33,066 bases of DNA, taken from an uncultured Campylobacter sp. (lineage in GTDB: Bacteria > Campylobacterota > Campylobacteria > Campylobacterales > Campylobacteraceae). The notes under the pieces were generated by a model. It was given only the letters and a program-made list of their open reading frames with translations, did no database searches and had not been told where the DNA came from. Positions 15,111-23,188 of the stretch are shown here, in pieces (position 1 is the first letter of the stretch; the number at the start of each line of letters is the position of its first letter). A program made the position numbers and the translations under genes. The DNA lies in the NCBI RefSeq assembly GCF_937973075.1, contig NZ_CALBWL010000013.1, positions 1-33,066 on the forward strand. The letters are read 5' to 3'.

Positions 15111-16925
15111 ATGAACGATTTTGCAAAACTTAGCGAGATGGCGGCGAGCGCTAAGGCGCGACTAAACGCCCTCTACGACGAGCCGCACGCCGAGCTGATC
15201 ACGCGCGGGCTAGAAATTTGCGGCTTTGAGTCTGGCGATACCGCGCGCATCGCCGTGCTGCGCCGAATCGTCGATCTCAAAGAGGATCCACTGCTGCAGG
15301 AATTCCGCCGCTTAGGCTACGATGAGGCGCGGCAGCGCGAGCTAAAGAGCAAAATGTATGATTTCACGCGCGAAATACACGAAGATATGCACGCAGCGCT
15401 CATCGCCGAGGCGGGCGCGCAGGGGATTTTACAACCCTTTTATCTGGAGCTTTTAAAGGGCATCCACCGCATCGGGCTCGTGCTAAGCGATATGCAAAAA
15501 AGCTGGCAAGCCCTGATCATCGAAAGCACGAACAAGCGCTGGGAAAAGGAATTTAGCTCGCTTGCGCAGGCGAAGGAATTTTTACTGCAAGAGGAGCTGT
15601 TTATGCGCACGCCTCACGGCGAGATCTGCGAGCGCTGCTACGGCGCGATAGTGCAGCGCGAGGGCAAATCCCAAATGGTGCCCTACGCCGTGGCATTTGC
15701 GGATGAGACGGCGAAGCTGCAGAGCGAATTTAGCGATCTTTTGGAGCGTCTGGTGACGCTTGCCGAAGATGAGAGCGAGCTAGCTTACGTCGCGTATCTG
15801 TCCAAGCTCAAACAGGCCTTTTGCGAAAAGGACGCTAGCGCGGTAATCGGCGCGTGGCGGGATGCGGAGATCGCGTGGATGGATATAAAAACGCCGCTTC
15901 AAATCGGCCATCCGCTTGAGTACTATGAGGATGCCTACACGCACGCAGTCGCGCTAGAATGGGACGTCAGACTTGCAGGCGCGTATGAGTTTAGCGCGGA
16001 GGAATTTAAAGCGCGCGTAAGCGAGAGCTTTGAGCGCGCGTATGAAAAAATCGGCGCAAACAACGCCGTCATGCACTCGCTCGTGCTCTCAAACATCGCC
16101 AAAACCCAGCTTTACGTTTGCGCGCCGCTGATCTACTACGGAGCCGATCTGAACGGACTCTTTTCGGCGCAGGTCGTGCCAAACGACGAATTCGTAAGCA
16201 CCAACTGCGGCAAGAAAATTTTCGCCTTCGTAAATTTCGTCTATGAAAGCGCCAAGGCTAGACCTTTTATGCGGCTAAGCAGTGAAATTTTCGACCTTGA
16301 GTATCTAAATTTCGGACGCGAAATTTTATTTAAAAAGCCGCAAATTTGGCGCCGCGTCTACGAAATATCGACGATCGGGCATGAGTTCGGGCACATATTT
16401 TTCATCGACGCGGACACCGAGGCGCGCATGAACCGCTTGGGGCTTTTTAAGCTCATCGAGGAGTACAAGGCGACCACCGGCGGGCTCGTGAGCTTCTTTT
16501 TCCATGAGGAGGAGGAGTTTTGCCTGCCGGTGCTAGATGAGCTGATCCGCCGCACCGTGGGGCTCATCGCGTGGCAGCGGGTAGAGGAGCTCAAGCCCTA
16601 CTACTGCGAGGCTCTGATACATCTGAGCTTGCTTTTCGCATCGGGCGTTTTGAAATTTGAGCGCGGGCGGCTGGCGGTTAAATTTGACCGCGCAGGCTAT
16701 GAGAGCTTCAAAGCCGCGTGCTTGCAAAACTACGAGGATCTGGCACGGCTTTATTGCGACAAAAAGGATGCAGCGGAATTTTTATCGCGCTTTGCGGAGC
16801 TTAGCGGCGGCGTGTATCTGCCGTGCGAGGCGCAGGTGCGGGAGTTTGTGGAGTTTTACTACTCGCGCTACGAAGCGATCGGCAACGAAACAGACCCTAG
16901 CAATGAACGAGCAAAGTGGCTTTAA
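15111..16925 (+). CDS. ciaB: CiaB-family protein with a zincin metallopeptidase motif
   Basis: 604 residues, close to the ~610 of C. jejuni CiaB, known there as a secreted invasion antigen. I identify it from length, overall composition and the conserved divergent thioesterase neighbour. The sequence shows GHEFGH (423–428), a canonical HExxH zinc site, with an acidic EEYKATTGG at 450–458 whose Glu450 or Glu451 would be the third ligand 22–23 residues on. This is the arrangement of M3-like gluzincins; an alternative name would be oligoendopeptidase-like protein. No signal peptide or membrane segment is seen. AAAGGA precedes the ATG. It is probably a cytosolic peptidase; a role in invasion cannot be judged from here. 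Confidence 0.8.
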   Translation: MNDFAKLSEMAASAKARLNALYDEPHAELITRGLEICGFESGDTARIAVLRRIVDLKEDPLLQEFRRLGYDEARQRELKSKMYDFTREIHEDMHAALIAEAGAQGILQPFYLELLKGIHRIGLVLSDMQKSWQALIIESTNKRWEKEFSSLAQAKEFLLQEELFMRTPHGEICERCYGAIVQREGKSQMVPYAVAFADETAKLQSEFSDLLERLVTLAEDESELAYVAYLSKLKQAFCEKDASAVIGAWRDAEIAWMDIKTPLQIGHPLEYYEDAYTHAVALEWDVRLAGAYEFSAEEFKARVSESFERAYEKIGANNAVMHSLVLSNIAKTQLYVCAPLIYYGADLNGLFSAQVVPNDEFVSTNCGKKIFAFVNFVYESAKARPFMRLSSEIFDLEYLNFGREILFKKPQIWRRVYEISTIGHEFGHIFFIDADTEARMNRLGLFKLIEEYKATTGGLVSFFFHEEEEFCLPVLDELIRRTVGLIAWQRVEELKPYYCEALIHLSLLFASGVLKFERGRLAVKFDRAGYESFKAACLQNYEDLARLYCDKKDAAEFLSRFAELSGGVYLPCEAQVREFVEFYYSRYEAIGNETDPSNERAKWL

Positions 16926-16966
16926 AATTTCAGCTCCGAACCGCGCCTTAAAACATAAGAAGTGAG

Positions 16967-16986
16967 TAAAATTCCGCGGAATTTTA
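16967..16986. promoter_or_regulatory. Perfect 20-bp palindrome before the membrane-protein gene
   Basis: TAAAATTCC followed by GC and its complement, perfectly symmetric over 20 bases and ending at the ribosome binding site of the next gene. It contains two RAATTY sites. It may be an operator or simply one of many paired RAATTY motifs. Confidence 0.45.
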
Positions 16987-16996
16987 AGGGGAAAGC

Positions 16997-17680
16997 ATGG
17001 GATATTTTAAAAATTTACTCTCCGATTTGCGAAACGGTAGGCTTGCGCTGCACCCGATTTTGCTCGCGGCTACGTTTTGCATAGTAAAATTTTCGTGGCC
17101 TAGGCTAATAGATAGGTACGGAGAGACGCTCGGCAGTTTCATATTTATGGACTTTATTCAATGCGCCTGCTTCGTAGGGTTAGGCGCGCATCTTGTCTAT
17201 GTCTCGGGGCGTGGCGGCAAAAATAGGCAAAACGGCAGCTGCGAAAACAGCGACTACGAAGGCGCGATAAGACCCCGCGGACTGCGCTATTTAGCCGTGC
17301 TACGCGCTATCTTATGTGCCCTATGTATAATCGCGTGCGTAGTGGGCTATCTTACCGCAGATGTAAACTATCAAAAATTGGGCGTTCTAAATTGGTTTTT
17401 CCTGACCGCGCTAGCAAGCACTTTCATATATTTGATTGCGATCTGGATTGTTACGATCGGCTCCGAAGTACTAATTTGGGGCGTTATCTTCGTGATAAGC
17501 TATGTGGCTGCCTACTATGCAGTTTTGATGGGTTTTGGGATTGGGCATAGGTATACTACCTATTTTAATTTTCCGTTTATTTTCTGGAAAGGGCTGGAGA
17601 TAATATTTCCGCTAATTTGGGCGTTTTATTTCAAGCGTACCTACAAAAAGCGTCTAGCAGAGGAGATGCGCGAGGCGTAA
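16997..17680 (+). CDS. Multi-pass membrane protein of unknown function
   Basis: A 227-residue hydrophobic protein with about six membrane segments, roughly 16–33, 46–68, 98–120, 128–150, 154–178 and 192–211. A polar, Asn/Gly-rich loop lies at 71–93 and a basic tail (KRTYKKR) follows the last helix. I recognise no family. TTAAGGGGAAAG precedes the ATG, with a 20-bp palindrome just upstream. It is followed in its sense direction by the structured repeat at 17733–17918. Confidence 0.7.
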   Translation: MGYFKNLLSDLRNGRLALHPILLAATFCIVKFSWPRLIDRYGETLGSFIFMDFIQCACFVGLGAHLVYVSGRGGKNRQNGSCENSDYEGAIRPRGLRYLAVLRAILCALCIIACVVGYLTADVNYQKLGVLNWFFLTALASTFIYLIAIWIVTIGSEVLIWGVIFVISYVAAYYAVLMGFGIGHRYTTYFNFPFIFWKGLEIIFPLIWAFYFKRTYKKRLAEEMREA

Positions 17681-17732
17681 TGGCGAGCCGAGCGTAGAAT
17701 TTTAGCCAAAATTTTGCCGCCAGCCGCAGCTT

Positions 17733-17918
17733 AAATTTAACTCAGGCGTAGCCTGCGCCGCTTAAAGCGTCATCGGAAGCTAGGTGGGCTTGTGGGCGAG
17801 CAGAGCAGTGCGGTGCTGCGGAGGAAGCGTCCTGCGAGAAGTGTGACCTCGCAATTGGGGCCCCCTTCCCGCCCCAAGATATGCATATCACGGATTAAAA
17901 TTTAAACGGAGTTTTATA
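17733..17918 (+). repeat. Structured ~185-bp repeat, left inverted arm
   Basis: Begins about 50 bases after the stop of the membrane-protein gene and matches the reverse complement of 18288–18468. The arms share a perfect 51-bp block (17832–17882) and a perfect 27-bp block (17797–17823), plus looser flanks. The 51-bp block folds into two hairpins: GCGAG/CTCGC (17834–17852), then TTGGGGC/GCCCCAA (17855–17877) with the loop CCCCTTCCC. No coding frame or transposase is present. Confidence 0.85.
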
Positions 17919-17969
17919 AAGGCGAAGCGCCGCTTTTAAATTTACGTCGAAAATTCTAAGAATTCGTGC

Positions 17970-18095
17970 TATACGATACATATTTCCGTAAGGGGGCGGC
18001 GCTCAGAGTTGCGAGGCGGCCCGTCCCCACGACTTTTTAAAATTTTGCCCCCACCCGCGCGACGCTAGCGGTGCGGACTGCGTCCGCATTAAATT
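17970..18095 (-). repeat. Diverged third copy of the structured repeat
   Basis: Lies between the two arms, in the same orientation as the right arm. Shared pieces include AAGGGGGC, TTGCGAGG, a 13-bp exact match ACGCTAGCGGTGC, and the terminal TTAAATTT. The rest is poorly conserved, so this looks like an older, decayed copy. Confidence 0.5.
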
Positions 18096-18287
18096 TATTA
18101 AGTAGCGAATACAAACTGCACGCTCTTGCAAAACGAGCATAACGACACAAGGCTTAGCCTGCGGCGTTTCTTGCGAGCGCAGCGAAGCAGAGTAAGTAGC
18201 GCCCCTTCTCCCTTAAGAGAAAACGCCGTCACTACCTAAATTCTAGAGGCAAAATTCTACATAGAGAAATTTTAAATTTATTACAAA
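18096..18287 (+). other. Non-coding stretch between repeat copies
   Basis: No gene seen. It contains GC-rich bits (AGCCTGCG, GCGAAGCAGAG) that resemble fragments of the repeat, and RAATTY sites near its right end. Confidence 0.4.
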
Positions 18288-18468
18288 ATAAAATTCCGTT
18301 TAAATTTTAATTCCTGATATATCTTGGGGCGGGAAGGGGGCCCCAATTGCGAGGTCACACTTCTCGCAGAGGCGGCGCTGCTCCGCAGCACCGCACTGCT
18401 CTGCTCGTCCAAAACCCCACCCATCCCCCGACAACGCTAGCGGTGCAGGCTGCGCCTGAGTTAAATTT
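18288..18468 (-). repeat. Structured ~180-bp repeat, right inverted arm
   Basis: Reverse complement of the left arm; the 51-bp identical block is at 18319–18369 and the 27-bp block at 18381–18407. On the minus strand it begins at the very stop codon of the YcxB-like gene (18461–18463 lies inside it). So both arms follow a gene in the sense direction, which suggests a 3'-end RNA element. Confidence 0.85.
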
Positions 18469-18988
18469 CAACGTCCATATCCACGGGCTCGATCTGCAAC
18501 CCGCGTAGATCCGCGAGATGCTGTACCGCGGCGTCCGTTTCGGCGTTTTTTGGAAGCACGATATGAAAGCCGCGATCAAACGCCAAGAAAAAATTCTCTC
18601 CGCCCGCAGCGATTCGATTTAGTGAGCGCGCGGCAAATTTCTCGCTTGCGCGCGGCTCGCCCTTTGAAAATGAAATTTCATCTTCGCCCGCGATAAATTC
18701 CATCTCTATGCTTGAGTCTTGCCCGAGCTTGGCGGAAACCAGATGCTTTCTTAGCATGCGGCGATAAAATTTCGGATAAAAAATAAGCCACGCCGCACCC
18801 AAAATAACCGACGCTACGCTCGCAATCGGCGCCGTTTTCAAAAGCCCGTCGATGATGATGCCAACGAGCAAAAACTCAAATGGTATGGCGTAGGTGCTGA
18901 TGAGGCGCTGCTTGCGCGCCTTTTTGCTGTAAAGCAGCATAAATTTATTGAGATTATCCACATCGCGATTGGTGATACGTACTTTCAT
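18461..18988 (-). CDS. YcxB-like membrane protein
   Basis: A 175-residue protein with a basic N-terminus, two close membrane segments (about 33–48 and 51–70) and a soluble C-terminal domain. The C-terminal pattern, SLNRIAAGGENFFLAF followed by FHIVLPKNA, matches the YcxB-like domain, whose function is unknown. AAAGGAAA precedes the ATG and a TACAAT box lies at 19012–19017. The last codons and stop form the start of the right repeat arm, so the C-terminal end may have been set by the repeat's insertion. Confidence 0.75.
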   Translation of the reverse strand: MKVRITNRDVDNLNKFMLLYSKKARKQRLISTYAIPFEFLLVGIIIDGLLKTAPIASVASVILGAAWLIFYPKFYRRMLRKHLVSAKLGQDSSIEMEFIAGEDEISFSKGEPRASEKFAARSLNRIAAGGENFFLAFDRGFHIVLPKNAETDAAVQHLADLRGLQIEPVDMDVEI

Positions 18989-19011
18989 ATTTTTCCTTTA
19001 ATTTTTCCGTA

Positions 19012-19017
19012 ATTGTA
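19012..19017 (-). promoter_or_regulatory. Probable -10 box for the YcxB-like gene
   Basis: TACAAT on the minus strand, 24 bases before the start. Confidence 0.4.
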
Positions 19018-19058
19018 GCGAAGCCGCCTTAAATTTGCGTCCGTTAACTTCCGTGAGA

Positions 19059-19064
19059 TAAAAT
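19059..19064 (+). promoter_or_regulatory. Probable -10 box for the lipid fusion gene
   Basis: TAAAAT, 22 bases before the GTG start at 19086. Confidence 0.4.
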
Positions 19065-19085
19065 CCCGTTTTTAAAGGAGCGCCC

Positions 19086-22000
19086 GTGAAATCTTTATTA
19101 AAAATCAATGGATTTTTGCCGTTTTTGGCGATTATGTTTACCAACGCAAGCGTCGATCTAGGTCATAAGATCACGATTCAAAACGTCCTTGTCAAAAGTG
19201 CCGATTCAGGTGCCCTCATCGCTCTAACATCGCTTGTAAATTTGCTGATTTTGCTACCTTACGTATTTCTTTTTAGCGCCAGCGGCTATCTCAACGACAA
19301 ATTCTCGCGTACCCGCATTACTCGGATCTGCGCGAAACTCGGCGTCGCGCTTACCGCGCTCATTACGCTCGGCTATGCGTGCGGGTGGTTTTATTTCGCA
19401 TTTTTTATGACGATCCTGCTTGCGGCGCAAAGCGCGATCTACTCGCCCGCCAAATACGGCCTGATTAAAAAGATCGTCGGCGCGAAAAATTTAGGCGCGG
19501 CAAACGGCCTAGTACAGGCGCTTACCATCATCGCGATTCTGCTTTCATCGCTTGTTTTTTCGGTGATTTTCGAGCTGTTTGCGACGCGCAGCAGCGATGC
19601 AGGCGAGCTGATGAGCTCGGTTTGGTTCATCGGCGTGCTTTTGGTCGCGGGCTCCGTGCTTGAAACATACTACTCGTATAAAATTCCATTCTTTGACGCT
19701 GCGCAGCCGCAGGCGGAATTTAATAAAGACGACTATCTTAAGCTTCGCTATCTAAGGCAAAATTTAAATTTTGTGCTAAAAGACAAAAACGTCCTGCTCT
19801 GTACGCTGGGACTTTCGATGTTTTGGGCGGTCTCACAGCTCGTGATCGCGACCTTCCCGGCTCACTACAAGAGCCTTAGCGGCAGCGACAACGTAATGGT
19901 GATCCAGGTGATCTTGGCGCTTAGTGCGATCGGAATCGCGCTAGGCTCGATCTTCGCGGGCAGCTACTGTAAAAAGCATATCGAGCTCGGTATCGTGCCG
20001 TTCGGCGCATTCGGTCTGGCGCTCGCGCTAATGGTGCTAGCCAACGCACACTCGGTATTTTGGCTCGGTACGGCGTCGTTTTTCTTCGGATTTAGCGGCG
20101 GAATTTTCATCGTGCCGCTCAACGCCGTCATTCAGTTTTTCACCGCCGATGAGCGCATGGGACGGGTGCTCGCAGGCTCAAATTTCATCCAAAATATCTT
20201 TATGGTGCTGTTTTTGCTCATCGCCATCATCTTGGTGCATTTTGCGGTCGCCAGCGGCGAAATTTTCGTTATGGCGGCGCTGTGCGTACTTATCTGCGGG
20301 ATCTTCGGCGCAAAATATCTGCCGCAGCTTTTCGTTAGAATTTTACTCATTCCGTTTATGAAATTTGGCTACCAAGTCCACGTAGACGGCATCGAAAACA
20401 TCCCGCAAAAAGGCGGCGTGCTGCTTTTAGGTAACCACATCAGCTGGATCGATTGGGCGGTGGTGCAGCTTGCCTGCCCGCGCGGGGTACGCTTCGTGAT
20501 GCATCGCAGCTACTACGATCTGTGGTATTTGAAGTGGTTTTTTAAAATTTTCCGCGTCATTCCGATCGGAGCGGGCGTGAGCAAAAGCGCGATCGAAAGC
20601 ATCCGCGAGGCGCTAAATGCAGGCGAAGTGGTAGGGCTCTTCCCCGAGGGCCACATCAGCTACAATGGCCGCATAGACGAGTTTCAGGGCGGATTTGAGC
20701 TAGCCGCGCACGATACGAACTCCGTCATCGTGCCTTTTTATATCAGAGGGCTTTGGGGATCGACGTTTTCGCGCGCCAGCGAGCATTATAAAAGAACGAT
20801 CTCGCAAAACGGCAAAAACGCACTTCGCGTAAGCTTCGGCGCGCCGATCGAGGCAAATTCCAAGGCGCACGAGGTAAAGCGTGCGGTAACGGAGCTGTCG
20901 TTTTTCAGCTGGGGCAAATACCTCGCAAGCCTAAAGCCGCTTGCCTACAACTGGCTAAATCAAGCCAAAAGATCGCCTTTTAAGCGCGTAGCGGTCGATA
21001 GCACGGGAGTGAGCTTCACAAATTTAGCGATGATGAGCGCCGTTTTGATACTTCGCAAAAGACTAAAAAGCCGCATAAGCAGCGAGGAAAACGTCGGTAT
21101 CGTTTTGCCTAGCTCGGTCATCGCAAGCGCCGTAAATTTAACGCTTTTTGCGATGGGCAAAACGAGCGTAAATTTAAACTACACGCTAAGCGAAGAGAAC
21201 TTAATCTACTGCGCGGATAAAGCAAACATCCGCACGATCATCAGCTCGCGCAAATTCGTAGAAAAACTCAAATCAAAGGGCTTTGAGCTGGAAAGCTCAA
21301 TCGGCGATCGGCTCGTGTATCTTGAAGATCTAAGTGATGGCACCTCTAAAAACGAGCGCATAGCCTGCGCGCTAAAATCGCTGCTGATGCCTAAAATTTT
21401 ATTTCGCGCGCTGTATTTTAAGCCGCACGCGATAGAGGACGTAGCGACCATTTTATTTAGCAGCGGCAGCGAAGGAAAGCCCAAAGGCGTGGTTCTGACG
21501 CACAAAAATATAATGGCGAACGTCAAGCAGATCTCCGAGCTCATAAACGCCACCGAGCATGATGCGATCTTGGCGTCACTACCGATCTTTCACTGCTTCG
21601 GGCTTACCGTAACGACGCTCTTTCCGCTAAACGACGGAATTTTAAGCATCCATGTGCCCGATCCTACAGACGCCTTTAGCGTAGGCAAGATGAGCGCAAA
21701 ATACGGCGCTACGATAATGTTCGGCACTTCGACGTTTTTTAGGCTCTACACCAAAAACAAAAGACTCAATCCGCTTATGCTAGCAAGCATCCGCCTAGCG
21801 ATTGCTGGCGCGGAGAAACTAAACGAAAACGTCCGAAAGGAATTTAAGATAAAATTCGGCATCGAAATTTACGAGGGCTACGGCACGACTGAGACTGCGC
21901 CGGTGGTGAGCGTAAATACGCCGAATGTCCTCGAACCCGACTTTTTCAAAGAGCTTCACTTCAACCGCGAAAAGAGCGTCGGCTTGCCGCTTGCGGGCAC

Positions 22001-22529
22001 GGTCATAAAGATCACCGATCCCGCCTCGCTTCAGCCGCTATCAAACGGGCAGGAGGGGCTTATCTTAATCGGCGGGCATCAGGTTATGAAGGAATACTAC
22101 GATGAGCCGGCAAAAACCGCCGAAGCGATCGCACAAATAAACGATGTGCGCTACTACAAAAGCGGCGACATCGGCTATATCGACGACGACGGGTTTTTAT
22201 TTATCACCGACCGCCTCTCGCGCTTTGCTAAAATCGGCGGCGAGATGATCAGCCTGGGCGCGGTAGAAAGCGCCGTGGGCGAAATTTTGGGCGAGAGCGC
22301 GATCTATTCGTGCGTGAATCTAAAAGACGAAAAAAAGGGCGAAAAGATCGCTCTGCTTTACGTGGGCGAGACGAGCGAGGATGAAATTTCGCGCCGCCTG
22401 AAGGACTCCGCGCTGGCGCCGATAATGCAGCCAAGCGTCGTGAAAAAGGTCGAGCAAATCCCGGTGCTCGGCAGCGGCAAAGTAAATCTCAAAGCGGTAA
22501 AGGATCTGGCGATAGAGCTGGGACTTTAG
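19086..22529 (+). CDS. LplT–PlsC–acyl-ligase fusion (Aas-type lysophospholipid re-acylation)
   Basis: A 1147-residue three-domain protein. Residues 1–~420 are a 12-helix MFS transporter like LplT, the lysophospholipid flippase. Residues ~425–620 are a PlsC acyltransferase with H451-x4-D456 (GNHISWID) and FPEGH (519–523). Residues ~635–1147 are an AMP-forming acyl-ACP/acyl-CoA ligase with FSSGSEGKPKG (791–801), GYGTTET (931–937), YKSGDIGY and the catalytic Lys1132 (GSGKVN). In E. coli LplT and Aas (acyltransferase–ligase) are separate proteins encoded together; here import, activation and re-acylation are in one chain. It starts with GTG after AAAGGAG. It probably restores phospholipids damaged at the inner membrane. 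Confidence 0.92.
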   Translation: MKSLLKINGFLPFLAIMFTNASVDLGHKITIQNVLVKSADSGALIALTSLVNLLILLPYVFLFSASGYLNDKFSRTRITRICAKLGVALTALITLGYACGWFYFAFFMTILLAAQSAIYSPAKYGLIKKIVGAKNLGAANGLVQALTIIAILLSSLVFSVIFELFATRSSDAGELMSSVWFIGVLLVAGSVLETYYSYKIPFFDAAQPQAEFNKDDYLKLRYLRQNLNFVLKDKNVLLCTLGLSMFWAVSQLVIATFPAHYKSLSGSDNVMVIQVILALSAIGIALGSIFAGSYCKKHIELGIVPFGAFGLALALMVLANAHSVFWLGTASFFFGFSGGIFIVPLNAVIQFFTADERMGRVLAGSNFIQNIFMVLFLLIAIILVHFAVASGEIFVMAALCVLICGIFGAKYLPQLFVRILLIPFMKFGYQVHVDGIENIPQKGGVLLLGNHISWIDWAVVQLACPRGVRFVMHRSYYDLWYLKWFFKIFRVIPIGAGVSKSAIESIREALNAGEVVGLFPEGHISYNGRIDEFQGGFELAAHDTNSVIVPFYIRGLWGSTFSRASEHYKRTISQNGKNALRVSFGAPIEANSKAHEVKRAVTELSFFSWGKYLASLKPLAYNWLNQAKRSPFKRVAVDSTGVSFTNLAMMSAVLILRKRLKSRISSEENVGIVLPSSVIASAVNLTLFAMGKTSVNLNYTLSEENLIYCADKANIRTIISSRKFVEKLKSKGFELESSIGDRLVYLEDLSDGTSKNERIACALKSLLMPKILFRALYFKPHAIEDVATILFSSGSEGKPKGVVLTHKNIMANVKQISELINATEHDAILASLPIFHCFGLTVTTLFPLNDGILSIHVPDPTDAFSVGKMSAKYGATIMFGTSTFFRLYTKNKRLNPLMLASIRLAIAGAEKLNENVRKEFKIKFGIEIYEGYGTTETAPVVSVNTPNVLEPDFFKELHFNREKSVGLPLAGTVIKITDPASLQPLSNGQEGLILIGGHQVMKEYYDEPAKTAEAIAQINDVRYYKSGDIGYIDDDGFLFITDRLSRFAKIGGEMISLGAVESAVGEILGESAIYSCVNLKDEKKGEKIALLYVGETSEDEISRRLKDSALAPIMQPSVVKKVEQIPVLGSGKVNLKAVKDLAIELGL

Positions 22530-22560
22530 GACAAAATCTAAAAAAAGGATTTGGTTAGTG

Positions 22561-22578
22561 CGCGGCTTTAAAGCCGCG
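22561..22578 (+). terminator. Palindromic stem after the lipid fusion gene
   Basis: A perfect 18-bp palindrome, CGCGGCTTT and its complement, 31 bases after the stop. A T run is absent, so it may act only as a 3'-end stem. Confidence 0.4.
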
Positions 22579-22824
22579 AAATTCCGGCTATATCGCAGAG
22601 TGGTAGAATTTTGGTTGTATCGTAGCGTGGCGAAATTTTGCGGTGCAAAATTTTAATTGATTGAAATTGTATGGTATGAAATTTAAAACTCTAGGAATTG
22701 AAAAGCCCGTGCGATAAAAATACGCTGCGAGTGCAAGATGACGGGGCTACTGACGCTGCTCGTCGTTATTGGCTATAAAACAAGAGCGTGACGGCAGAAT
22801 TTCGCGATGTGGATTTGTGAAGCT

Positions 22825-22833
22825 GGGGGGGGG
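22825..22833 (+). repeat. Homopolymeric G9 tract
   Basis: Nine consecutive G in non-coding DNA. Tracts of this length are slippage-prone in Campylobacter. No reading frame is switched by it, as far as I can see. Confidence 0.7.
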
Positions 22834-23188
22834 TCTAAGGCATTAAATTTCAGGCTGCAAAATTCAAAGTCGAGAAAAATCTAACTGCTAAATTTCTATT
22901 AATTTAGTTTGTAAAATTACGCGCATAAGGCGTCTTAGTAAAATATGGAATCCCGTGCTTAAAATTCCACGCCGCGACATAAAAAGGAATTTTAATCGTG
23001 GCAAACAAGCGCGATATATAGGCTCAGTCGCGAAATTCCGCATTAAAATTTTACGTCGAAACCGCAGACGAAATTCCACAAAATTCTATCGAAATTCTAT
23101 GAAATTTTACCGAGAATGAAATTCTTTAAATTTCGTAACGGAGCGAATTTTAAAATTCTGCTTCGCTACTCAAGAATTCCGCAGCATA

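Larger units (their letters stand above)
22530..23188 (+). other. Intergenic region, RAATTY-rich, with a G9 tract
   Basis: About 660 bases without a supportable gene. It holds an 18-bp palindrome (22561–22578), a run of nine G (22825–22833) and, at 22961–23180, 13 RAATTY sites in 220 bases by my count. A 63-codon minus-strand frame at 22888–23079 lacks a ribosome binding site and family motifs. The G run may be left over from a lost phase-variable gene. Confidence 0.6.

Noticed and set aside
17733..18468. Inverted repeats as the ends of an insertion sequence
   Set aside because: Only about 370 bases lie between the arms, there is no transposase frame, and no flanking target duplication could be seen. 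A non-autonomous element remains possible.
22888..23079. A 63-codon minus-strand frame
   Set aside because: Lies in the densest RAATTY cluster, with no start signal or motif.
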